DNA of 64,000 nt from Plecoglossus altivelis (lineage: Eukaryota; Chordata; Actinopteri; Osmeriformes; Plecoglossidae), in assembly GCA_036571765.1 (NCBI GenBank), contig BROE01000013.1:9998857-10062856 (forward strand), written 5' to 3'. The position numbers and the translations under genes were made by a program. The notes beneath the pieces are model-generated. The model did no database searches, was not told the origin of the DNA, and saw nothing but the letters and a program-made list of their open reading frames with translations. Shown piece by piece: positions 36,622 through 48,200 of this stretch (position 1 is the stretch's first letter; each line of letters begins with the position of its first letter).

Positions 36622-37605
36622 TCACATACTGAAGCGCCAGCACCACGAGCAGATGAGCAGTTCCTTGAGCGTTTTTCGCAGCTCCTGGCTCCGATAAGCA
36701 TAGATAAGAGGATCGATGAGCGAATTACAGATGATGAGGATTAGGAAGAGGTTGAAGTGGCTGAAAAAACAAGTGCAGAATGGCGTTTTGGGACAGGTGA
36801 GGATCAGAACGAGGTGGAGGAAGAAAGGGCCCCAGCAGAGGATGAAGACTCCGAGTAGGATAGTGAGCGTGATGGCTCCCTTCATGCTCGTGGCCTGACG
36901 ACGGCTTTTGTGAAAAGCCATGATGCGCCGCGAGTGCACGTGTGCCAGGATGAACATGTGCAAGTACAGCACGGCAGTAAACACTAGTGTGATGAAAAAG
37001 AACGTCACCAGGCAAACAATTACGGCGTTATCGGTGTGGTAGACGATGAATAGCGTGCTGGAGGTGATGCTGGCCATCCACACCAGGACGATAATTACCA
37101 CGGCGCGCTGCGTGGTCATAATGCTGTGGTACCGTAGAGCGTAGAAGATGGTGATGTATCTGTCCGCTGCGATGGTGCACAGGAAAGACAGTGAGGACAC
37201 CACGGAGCTACAGATCATGATGTCTATGACGTTGTCCAGGTGCCTCAGCATGTCCTGGGTCACCTGCAACAATCCCTGCTCGTTCAGAAGCATGAACAGT
37301 GTCTCCACCACGTTACTGACGCTCACCAGCATGTCGGAGACTGCCAGACAGCAGATAAAGTAGTACATGGGTGAGTGTAGGTTGCGATTTTTTATGATGG
37401 CCAGCACCACCAAAATATTTTCAACTAGACTAATAAGGCCCAGAGTTAGGAACAGCTCCTGCGGGATTCGAATCTGCACGCAGCCAGTGGCGTTATGGTC
37501 CCCATTGCTGGCATTGTGGGTCAAGTTGTCGTTCATGTACATGGTGAGGGGACTCAGCTCCATATGATGCATGACGAAACTGTGCTGCTGGGAAGTACGG
37601 TTCAT
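36622..37605 (-). CDS. mc1r: melanocortin 1 receptor (intronless)
   Basis: This Gs-coupled seven-transmembrane receptor for alpha-MSH, antagonised by agouti signalling protein, controls melanin synthesis and dispersion in pigment cells. It is a single uninterrupted 327-codon frame. Visible are four N-glycosylation sequons (N2, N27, N31, N38), NRNLHSPMYYFICCLAVSDM (TM2 start), the DRY motif at about residues 148-150 followed by ITIFYALRYH, and NSLIDPLIYAYRSQELRKTL (TM7/helix 8 with DPLIY). The C-terminus is cysteine-rich (CSWCW), a likely palmitoylation site. The start at 37605 (MNRTSQQ) gives the normal fish length; the frame stays open for 26 more codons upstream, taken as 5' UTR. No premature stop or frameshift is seen, so the receptor appears functional. 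It lies downstream of tcf25 on the same strand, as in mammals. Confidence 0.98.
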   Translation of the reverse strand: MNRTSQQHSFVMHHMELSPLTMYMNDNLTHNASNGDHNATGCVQIRIPQELFLTLGLISLVENILVVLAIIKNRNLHSPMYYFICCLAVSDMLVSVSNVVETLFMLLNEQGLLQVTQDMLRHLDNVIDIMICSSVVSSLSFLCTIAADRYITIFYALRYHSIMTTQRAVVIIVLVWMASITSSTLFIVYHTDNAVIVCLVTFFFITLVFTAVLYLHMFILAHVHSRRIMAFHKSRRQATSMKGAITLTILLGVFILCWGPFFLHLVLILTCPKTPFCTCFFSHFNLFLILIICNSLIDPLIYAYRSQELRKTLKELLICSWCWRFSM

Positions 37606-40600
37606 GTCCGCCTCTTGCACACAGCTGCAGTCGGTCCTACAACAAACAACACGAGGAACTTGAGTCTTTCTTATTTCAAACAATGGGTTGACTTGACCTT
37701 TAACGCGCGTACGCTGGTGGGTATGAAAATGTGGCTATTATGAAATGTGCTTTGTGGTCAGGTGAATAGGCACCCATTTTAATTCTATCCGTTAATCTTA
37801 CGGTGAAGCGTTAAAGGGTTATCTAAAACACAACCTTTCAGCACACAACCCTGTCATTCCGTTTGCCTGATGTAGTGTATTAGGGTTCTGCGGTAGCATG
37901 GTCTATAGTTTGAGCATTTTCTTGTCTCCAAATAAACTTTAAGATTGACACGAAATAAGACATACAAAGGAATCAACGAGTAGGCCTATGTGAAGTAGAC
38001 GTTTAAGAAAAACAATAAAGTAAAAGTTGCCAAGCTTTAATTCAATAAAATACATGTCTCACATTGCCCACTGAACAAAACACCTATAGCCTGTCCAGAT
38101 TAAGAGGTCGGTGAAAGATGAGAAACAACACGACATTTATTAATTCACATTGACGCACCTTTACGCTGTCCTGAAAAAGTGTTTGTTGTATTTGCACGAA
38201 ATGTATAAAAGTTGTTTTGACCACTGATGCACATTTCTTTTTAATCCCACTTCAGTGTTGAGCCAAAATGACGGATGCTGCCAAATAATCATCCAAGCGA
38301 GTTCTCTTCATCCTAAAATCGACATAGTTCTGTCAAACTGTGCTTGACAAAGCCGCGCATGCTGCACCGCAACTCTACTGATGGGAAGATGGTATTTCTT
38401 GGGGAGTGCCGCCCATTGATACCCAATTGCGAGCGGGGGAAATGAAACATATGGAGATCCGATTGGTCTGCAGTCAGTAAATGTTTGACCCGCGCGCCGA
38501 CAGTGTGTTCCTTAAAGGCTGTTACGCTTTTCGAACTCCTCCTTTTTCGTGCGGAAGGCAACCGCATGATACTGACAGACACAAACGGAATAACGCGTGA
38601 TCCTGCGTCGGTAATATATATCCCCATTAGATTTGTGGTTAAAGCTCTAAACGGTTCTCTAATCTTAATCATTCATTGTTTTTAAATGAACCAGGTAAGA
38701 GGTAACCCAACTATTTTAGCAACTCTTTCAGGACAATGGTAACTTTGCTATAAACTCTCCTGTCCTTATCCCTCATGACCAGTCCAGTAATTCTCACTTT
38801 ACGCACGTTGCGCAAATGGACTCAAAAAATCACCGAACACCCACAATTTGGTATCATTGTGGACCAGTGGTGTAGTCTACTTTTTTGTAGTGAGTATACT
38901 GTGATTTTCTCCACCCAGCCGCATACTCACCCATCCCAGAACAAAACCCCATAAGCACCACCACATTCACTAATGCATAAAGTATGCCTCTATATGTAAC
39001 AAAACATTCTGAAAGACTTCTTATGTTATCAACATGTCAATCAATGAAGGTGACGTCAGACCCAGGTGACATGCCACGCCACGGCAGCCCCAATAGCCCA
39101 ACCAACAAAACAGAGACGGGGTGAATTTATGAATGAATGTGTTAGTGCTCTGTCACAAAACGATGTCGTTACGTATCCTCGCGCTTTTATAAGTGGGTAT
39201 ATGGAAATCCTTGAGATTTCCTAGTGGGTATAAGGCGTATACCTGCGTATCACGTAGACTACGCCACTGTTATGGACGTATTGGACGCAATATTATGGCC
39301 TATAATTGGCCCAAACCAGTCGCATTTAACTATTTAACTGTAAACGATCGATGTTATTTGAATACGTCTGATTCTGTGACAAGATGAGAGGGGTTTGAGA
39401 CAATGTTGAGACAGAGGTTGGCCAACTGTAAATCCACGGCACTCAAACGCCAGGTTGTTAGGTGGCGTGATCTCTCATCCCTCTGGCGCCAGACGATCTC
39501 TTACCACACGGTTCCAGAAATGCGTTAGAGTATCCTGAGCTTGACCTGGATACTAAAGGACACATCTTATACTGAGCAACAGACTCAGATGTGGATAAGT
39601 TTACCCGAAATCTAGGATGGCCTTGCCAAAAGTTGTCTATTGGAGGAACATTTTGGGTCAATTGAATGCGCGTGTTAAGCCCCTCGGTCTCTTAGATCTA
39701 CTGGTCAACGATTCACTTTAGACGACGGTTAGGCAATAGGCTAACGCACTAAAGATTTCTGGCTGTCGGGCAAGTGCTAACCCAATCATTGCTGAAACTG
39801 CTGTATAACTCTAGTCAGCCATCCAGCTGTTAATGCCCATCTCATAACCGTAGATATCGAACTAAATAGAGCTATTTTAACTGCTAATAGTTAGCCATTT
39901 ACTAATCATAGAACAAAACACGATTTTAAATAATGCTATAAAATAAATTACATAATGATGAAGATAATTGGTGATCTAATGCATGTAACCCCCTAGCCTT
40001 ATCTGACCCCACATACCCACAGGTCCAGCCCCAGCCCTGGCACTGTCGACCCTTGTATGCCTCAATCACTCACACACGGCCAGCAAATTAGACATCTTAC
40101 AATCACACCAATTGCCTATGTGTGAATTAGAGGACAGACAAATCAGCCTGACAAACAAGAACACATGTTCATCCACTTCAACAATTTTTAAATCTCATAC
40201 CTCTTACCAGCAGACAGCCAAATTAGCATCTCCTTTCTCAAATGACAGTGCACTTTGTCTTTCCTTATGGTAATTGACCAGGACCTCAGCCTTTAACATA
40301 ACGAAGTTCAAGCCACTGACTGAAAGGGCTCATAACCGAGTAATGTCGATGGCAATCTGCTCATGCCCGTCATGAGAGTGCAGGGTATGCAGCATGCAGC
40401 ACATCAAGCTCATTAACTCATGGAAATGAAATCTAGATGAATGTATCCTGGACAGCAACTTCCTGGACCTGGGAGTCAAGAAAGGTCAGTTTGTGTGTGG
40501 TTTTTAATGCTGCATTACTCTAGTTATTGAGTCTATGTGCAAGGGGCCCCATGAGCGAGATAAGCATCTGATCAGTTTGTGTATTGTAATGTTTACTCTC

Positions 40601-42290
40601 TCTGTCTCTTACTCACAAACACACTTTCACACACACATCCAACAACATTAATAAAGGTTGTCCTTCCAGTGGTCAGTAGCTCTTAAATGACAGCAGTGAG
40701 CCCATCTCAACAGCAATCCTCAAAGCCACATCTTTCAAATGAGGCTGTACACTGTAATTATGAGTCAATTACATCATTAAAGTCCATGCGGAATGTCCTT
40801 CGTGAACTGAAGGACTCAGTAAGCAACACACAGGCCACAGAGCTATCTGCACCAAGCTCACTTCCACACGCATACACAACGTACTGCACATGCTAGCTAT
40901 GACAAACATGTGTGAACACTCACAATACATTTTTCACTTCAAACTGCACAGTGTCTGTCTTTCCCCTGGTGTCTCTAGTGGGCGCAATCAGTGTTTCTGG
41001 CAGAGGGGCGTGGCCTGTGCTGCCTCTGGGGGGGAGTGTCAGAGCAGCGAAGGGGACACCTCACATGATAGCTCCTCATGACTAGCTTGCAGCCACAGGT
41101 AGACAGGAACAAGGAACTGGTTGAACAGCAGGATGACCCTTTGGCTGCACCGTCATGTGGCCTCTGCAATGCAACCAACAGGCTGCCGGAGAGCTTAGCA
41201 CCAATCCCATATGGTCACTTAACATGTGTAGCTCTGATGTGTATATAACACAGCAAAGACACCGACATTTCATAGCCTTGGATACATGTATGCCTTCCAC
41301 TGCAGATCCACAGACTTATAAAAAATGTTTTTTTTTATGTGAATGAGAACTATTCAGCTATGCAAATGGATGTCATGGGACATGTTCCTCTGCCAGAACA
41401 TCCAAGGACAAGGCAATCTTCTTGCTTCGGCCACTGGGAACATTCATCTCTCCTTCTAGTACGTGTCCAGTTATCAGTAATAAAACTTTAAACATTATGG
41501 TATAATTCTGAAGGACTCTATCATCTCTACATGAGCATGAATATTACTGAAGACTTAGATTACAGATGTTCCATGAAACTAACAATGTTTCACAGAAGAT
41601 AAGTAGACTTTGCACAGAATTGATTTAACGCTTCCAATAAATTCATTGAAACATTTATTTTCTGTTGGAATTCTGATCAGTAAGGATGACAACTTCTAAA
41701 ATAATAAGGTTATTCCAATAAATCAAATCATAATAAAATCTGTGAAAAAAAATATGGACATCTATGACTTCCTGTTTTAAAACAAGCATTCTGATCATGT
41801 AATAATTTTTTGAGCAGTTCCAACTTTGATTGGAATTCCTCCTGAGTGGAAGCATCGCAGTTGACCGTCTCTTGGCTGTTAGGAGCTGATACTGGAGCTG
41901 GTCCATGTTTGAAACAGCTAATTGATTTCTCGGATGATCAAACCTAGGTTTAAATATTAAAACGTTAACCAAATCCCAAATAATAATATCGCTTATAAAC
42001 AAACAGATGTTTTCATCAAGTAGTGTTCTGTCAAACTGAGAAGGGAGGAAAGAGAGAGTAGAGAGGGAGGAGAGAGTAGGACCAGGGTGCATTTTAAAAT
42101 GTTAGAATCAGAGAAATGAACCAGACTCTCATTAGCATCTCGTCCACCATAACATTATCTTGATCCATTCTTGTGGTTAGGGTGAACCCCACCTGTCTCA
42201 GGTGTTTCATTCTACACTTTCATTTAGCTCTGCACCTTCCATGTTCCTGATCCTCCTCCTCTAGTTCCTGCACCTTCTTGTCCTTCTCTC
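37606..42290. other. mc1r-tcf25 intergenic region
   Basis: No coding gene is supported in 4.7 kb. It contains the mc1r promoter side, a hAT-like MITE (38865-39269) with its target duplication, unique AT-rich sequence, and the tcf25 3' UTR at the right end. A minus-strand AATAAA at 41654-41659 is the likely tcf25 poly(A) signal, about 630 bases past its stop. Confidence 0.65.
38865..39269. mobile_element. 405-bp hAT-like MITE with 8-bp target-site duplication
   Basis: The termini are CAGTGGTGTAGTCTAC (38865-38880) and the complement of CAGTGGCGTAGTCTAC (39254-39269), matching at 15 of 16 positions. The element is flanked by ttgtggac (38857-38864) and ttatggac (39270-39277), an 8-bp duplication with one mismatch. 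A CAGTG start and 8-bp duplications are typical of the hAT superfamily. It has no transposase frame. Confidence 0.87.
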
Positions 42291-45248
42291 TCAGTCCCAT
42301 TCCTCCTCGTCCCTGTCAGGGTTGTCCTCCCTAGGTGGCTCCTGGAACTGGATGTTGGCCAGCATGTCCCTCATGGCGACCATCAGACGGTTCACTTCCT
42401 GGTTGAGCTCCCGCCCTGCACGAGCCACTTCCAGGTCATCCTCCGGTCTCTGGCCGCCCTGTGGAAACAGACAGCTGCATGTCATCTCTATGACACAACA
42501 CCTAGTTGAAAGGTTGGAGTGTGTGGTGATCCGCTGTAGAAACACAGTCAGCCATGCCTGTCTCGCCCCAAACCTAAACATACCCTTTTATTGTCACATT
42601 TCCATTTCCCATCATTCATTCACTTGTGTCTGCGCACAAGCACAGCCTGTTTGATAGCTAGGTGTTGAAATGTACTTAGATTTATGTAATCCAATTAGAA
42701 TCATCTGACAAAACGTTTTCAGTGTTTTAAGAATAACACGCAGACACTGATGAGATTCACTAAGAGCTGTCTCCATAGATCCAAGAGCTAACTGTGTTAA
42801 CCGAACACAAAGAAGAACACATGGACCCTAACAGGGAAAGAAAATCCCACCCAAAAAAATGCTAGGTAGTCAGCATCCTGTCCACATATCTGCCATCCCA
42901 ACCGTGTTTTCTCTATCTCTTTCATTACACGATCATTTCAAGACCATGAAGGTTGGCATTAAGAGCCATGCCTTTGGTGATTTTCACATACAGTTTTGAG
43001 CTTCACAGCCAAATCAATAGGATTTGCTACCAGGCTTTGGTTTAGCAGAGGTCAGGGTCAGGGTTTCTTTCTGATCTAACCCATGAATTACATCTTAGAC
43101 AGGACATTTCAAAACTCTTCTTTCACTTCAGGTAATAGATATAGCTGTCTGTCATAAGTTAGAAATGAATTCAGGCTTTTTACATGTTAGACATTTAATG
43201 GTTATGGAGAATCTGGTCAATGTCTCAAGTGGATCACAGGATATTAGTTTGAACTTCGTGTCAAAACACTGTGCTTTTTTGGCAGACCTCTCTGCTCACC
43301 AATTTGGCAAAGAAATTGTTTTAAACGCCTAATTTCTTTGCTCCAGCAACCATGCGCTCTTGCTAAGTGGGGCAGTTGGTCTCATTTATCACTATGTTAG
43401 CAAAGGAGCCGTAGAGCTGGCAGCCTCTCTGCTCAATGAATGTTGCCATTGTTTAGCCTTCTGAGAAAGGGTTGACATCTTCTGTCTATTTTTATAGAGT
43501 GCGGGGAGGTCATATGCCTTCACAGCTTTAATGTTCCACATTTGTCACCCTTTTGAAAGGAACCAGGATTAGGGACACTTGGAGGGACGTCTGCATCCTG
43601 GCTCACTCGGCTCATCAATGACACCATGTTTTTTCCCCAGAAGATTGTTGCTACTCACCTGTAGGTTGAAGTTGGGCAGCAGAGAGCGGAAGAACAGTGA
43701 CAAGGTGCTCTCGTTAGAAGCACCCACACTCGGTCTACGAGAGACAAATGAAGAGAGAGTGAGAAAGAGAGCCAGACATACAGTGAGAGAGAGAGAGACA
43801 GTCATGATATGTGAATGAGAGACACACACATTGAAATGACCAAAGATCACAGAGCCTGCCATCCCCACAGTAACGTAACCTGCAGTTCTGGTGGGAAATG
43901 ATGTCACTGTCAGTGATGAGGGCCAGGGACACTTTCAAGCCACAGGCTGTTGTCTCTTAAATTCCCTACATTGCCCAGACTATATAGTTGCAGTTTATTT
44001 TTAAACTATCCACAAGAGACAAAATTAGATAAAAAAGACCAATTATCATTAATACATCCTCTATCTATAGTAGAACAGCCTTCAGGGGCCAAGCGGAGTC
44101 AGAAAGGCGGAGTTCAGACAGAGATAGAGAGTGCCTGTTCAGAGGCATGAGCTTGACAAGCGCCTGAGCAAACAGCGGACCGGAAACACAACTACCCTCA
44201 GTACTCATGTAACCACCCTCAGTACTCATGTAACCACCTTCAGTACTCATGTAACCACCTTCAGTACACATGTAACCACCCTCAGTACTCTTCTTGAAAA
44301 CACAGTTACGAAAACATATTTTACTTTTCAACCCCTGGGTTCCAGCTCCAGAACATTCTTCAGCGGATGGCCCTCAGTTTGCATTTGTCAACAGAAGTGT
44401 ATTCATCATATCCCCCACCCACCCACCCACCCACCCCCACACTCAAACAGCATCACATGATGGAGGGCAGATGCCTAGCAGCATGCATGTCATGCACATG
44501 TTCCTGCAGAGAGATCTTCATAAGGACAGGAACTCATTAACGTCTACCGAGCATGTCACAGAGTTGTTTGTGGCTAGGTGAGGGGAGGGGGAAGGGGCAG
44601 CTTGCTGGAGAGAGGCTGCTGGAGCGTTTCTTAGGGACTGGGTGGGTTCCCACAGCTTAAGCACAAGTAAAGAGGGTGGAGAGAAAAAATGTTTACCTCT
44701 CTGGTCGGGAGTACGACACCAAGGAGTCCAAAGGGGGGAGTGGGTCGAACCCCATTATCGGTTGAGTGGTCACATCCTGTGAACACATGCCACTACGATC
44801 TCAACAACCACAGATGAATGACGCTTTATGAGTACATATCACAACATTCTGAACGGCTATATTATCTAAAACATGTTATAGTGGAAAAAGCTGCTTCTTC
44901 ATAATGAGGGGGCAGGGTTCTGCGTGCACTCCAGCATGGCAGGGTGGAGGTTTGTGTGTTAGCAGAGGGCAGCTCACTAGGGGAAGGGCGGAGGTGGCCT
45001 CCTTGATCTCAGACAGGACGACATGGCGATGGATGTTGCGGGAAGGACTCTGGTACCTCTCCTTCCTCCTGAGGAAGGAACAATGAGCAATACTCAACAA
45101 TATGAGCAACTGCACTGCCACTTGCTTCATTGCTTCATTCAAGGAAGAAACGTAAACACACACTTTCAATTTCAGAGTGAACATATCAACTAAGGTCTGC
45201 CCTTTGACCCAATTCTAATGGGTCAGTTGATTCTAATTTGACAGGGTT

Positions 45249-45287
<39 letters not shown>

Positions 45288-48200
45288 CTGTTTGCTAATA
45301 GTTAGGAGGTCCATACTTGTTGAGGCAGTCCTCTACTAGGGGTTCCTTGCTGTCCACTCTGAGCAGCACCTGCGCCACATTCCGCTCCAGCCAAAACAGC
45401 ACCCCGCCCTCACGCCACAGCATGTGGCTCCGCCCCACGTACAGCCCCACCAGTTCCGCCAGGGCTGGGAGCTGACTGGAGGGAGACGACAACCAGACGA
45501 CAGGAAGAACAACAAGTGATGCTTCTTAGTGCCTGCTATGCTGTGAGGTGTGGGGTTAGAGGTAATGCATACACTGCTGGGATAACTGGGTGCTCCATGT
45601 CTAGAGTGTCCATGTATGCTTGAGTTCGAGAGATCTGTCTGAGAAAGTACTATAAAAAGAGGTACAGAGAGAGACTGTAGAGAGAAAGAAACAGAGGGAA
45701 CATGACTTCAAAAGGAATTGAGACAAAGACACCGCAAGGGAGCTGGTAAGAGAGATACTACAGACTGAGAGCAAAGAGACAAAGACAGTGGAAAGAACCT
45801 ATAAAGAGAGGAGCACTTCACACAGAGAGAGAGAGAGAGAGACAGAAAGCAGTGTGAGTCAGAATGTTATACCCCAGCTGACTCCGAGGGCCGAAGAAGG
45901 CATGAGACGATACAGCTGCATCTGGCTGCACTGTGCACAGGTCCAGCAGAGGCATCAGCGCTGAGGAACGCACACAGATACACACACGCGCGCACAGACA
46001 CAGTCACTATGTGAGTCCCCATATGTGGGGATATACCATGATCAGAGAAAAGTGATGCCACAATCATTTACTGCAGCCACTGGTTCTGTGGGCATCATCA
46101 CTGTGTGAGGTGGATGCATTCCGGAGAGTCGGTTTATGTGTACTTCTCTGACTGCGAGCACATAGTGTGTGAATGAGTGTGTCTAACCTCCTGGGAACAT
46201 GATGAGTGCATACTGCAGCAGCTGGTCAGCCTTGTGTGTGTGTGAGTCTCTCTCCTGAGGCTCCGCCCCCTCCTGCTGACTCAGCTGAAAGTGGCAGAGT
46301 GCCACAGAAAACGCAAAGTTGGGGAGCTGGGACAAATTCCTATGGACCTGAAACACGCACACACAGACGAAGCAGGTCACCTTTAAACTCAAAAGCAAAC
46401 AGATCGGTACAGATAGACGTACGTGTGTAAAACTGTCTCACCTCCCATTCCTGATAAAGGCGCAGCAGGAAGTGGTATTCTCTTGAGCGCAGTGACAGGA
46501 AGTCTATGAGCAGCAGCATACAGAGAGGGTCACCGTCCGGGTCCAGACTGGCACAGAGGGAAAAGCAGACAAAGCCATCGAACACTTCTCTGAGCACCCC
46601 AACATGACCATGTATCACACACACACCCGCTTCCTGGGCCCCCTAATCTGACCCATGACTCCAAGGGCCCTCCTGAGGTTCCCTTCTCGTACCTGAGGAT
46701 GAGGCGACAGTACTCCAGGGCAGTCCGAGGGCAACCCCTCCTCTCCAGAAACATCATGTGCTTGTACAGAGCCAAATAAAATGCTCTAAAAAGACACATA
46801 TAAAAAATGTTAAGTGCCACCTGTTGGTGAAATACTTGCACTTCATGCTAACCTCATCCTTACACCTGAAGTACCTCATTACTGTTTATATGAATGGACA
46901 ACTCAATAACAAAGTCTGAAGTGTATATTTATGAACATGATGTCAGGGCTTTATCCCTTAACTTCTGGTGTGTGCGTGTGTATGTGTGTGTGTGTGTGTG
47001 TGTGTAACCTGTTCTCTGATCTTTGGTAGCTCAGTCTGCACGTCCCCGAGGTCAAGCTGAACAAAGGGTGGAATGCACACTCAAAGCTGTACAGAGCCCT
47101 CTCTGAAACACACAAACATAGGAAGTTACACAACGCTATCAGTCTACGAAGAAAGTGTATGTATGGTTGCACAATTGATTCCTGCTGTCTTCACAAAGCA
47201 GTCAGGATTTCAGTGGCTTTGTCAAACCATCTCCTGACTGTCTCACAGGTTGAATATGCGCTACTCTGGAGAATCGTGAGCTGTGCATGAGAAGAGACCT
47301 CTAACATGCCCTGTGATCCTGGCCTCCAAAACCATTCCAATTTCCTGATCTTGTACTAGGTGCTCTGCTCCTCACCTATGAAGGTGAGGGTACATGATGG
47401 TGCTGCTCACCTATGAAGGTGAGGGTACCTGATGGTGCTGTTCACCTATGAAGGTAAGGGTACCTGGTGGTGCTCCTCACCTATGAAGGTGAGGGTACCT
47501 GATGGTGCTGTTTCTCCTATGAAGGTGAGGGTACCTGGTGGTGCTCCTCACCTATGAAGGTGAGGGTACCTGATGGTGCTGCTCACCTATGAAGGTGAGG
47601 GTACATGATGGTGCTGCTCACCTATGAAGGTGAGGGTACCTGGTGGTGCTCCTCACCTATGAAGGTGAGGGTACCTGATGGTGCTGCTCACCTATGAGGT
47701 CCCTGGCCATCTCCTGGTCCTCCTGGATGCGACTGACATCAGACAGCTGCAGCAGAGAGTCAATGTGGTAGGGGTTCATCTGCAGCAGAGCCTGGAGAAG
47801 AACACACCTTCAGTCTCCAGCGTGCTCTTAGCACAAGCAAATCTCACACATGTCAGGCATAAAGATCTGAGGGTGGTAGAGGACTCCCAAGGTCTGTTCA
47901 AAGATCTACAAGGCAGGTTATCGTTCAGTGGCTAAAGTACTTTACAGCTTGCTTTGTTTTGGATTCTAGCGTCGGCTAAACGAATACATTATCATGGTTG
48001 ACTGCTGGATCTGCCGGTGGCTTCCTCACCACTATGTTGTTGGGATCCATGGACTCCACAGCATCCATGAACTTGAACTGAACCTGCTGGTAATCCCGGC
48101 TGTGTTCCAGGGTGAAGAACTGAAGTCCAGCCCTGCTCTCCAGCAGAGTCATGGAGATACCTGCAGCAAGAGAGGCCAGGCCAGACAGGAAGGAGGCCAC

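Noticed and set aside
37606..37683. Upstream 26-codon in-frame extension of mc1r beginning MFEIRKTQ
   Set aside because: Fish MC1R proteins start at a Met followed by sequons about 40-45 residues before the IPQEL motif. MNRTSQQ at 37605 fits; the extension has no family resemblance and is probably 5' UTR.
41655..42092. 145-codon minus-strand open frame beginning MHPGPTLSS
   Set aside because: It lies directly past the tcf25 stop, before a poly(A) signal, is AT-rich and has no recognisable domain. It is best explained as 3' UTR.
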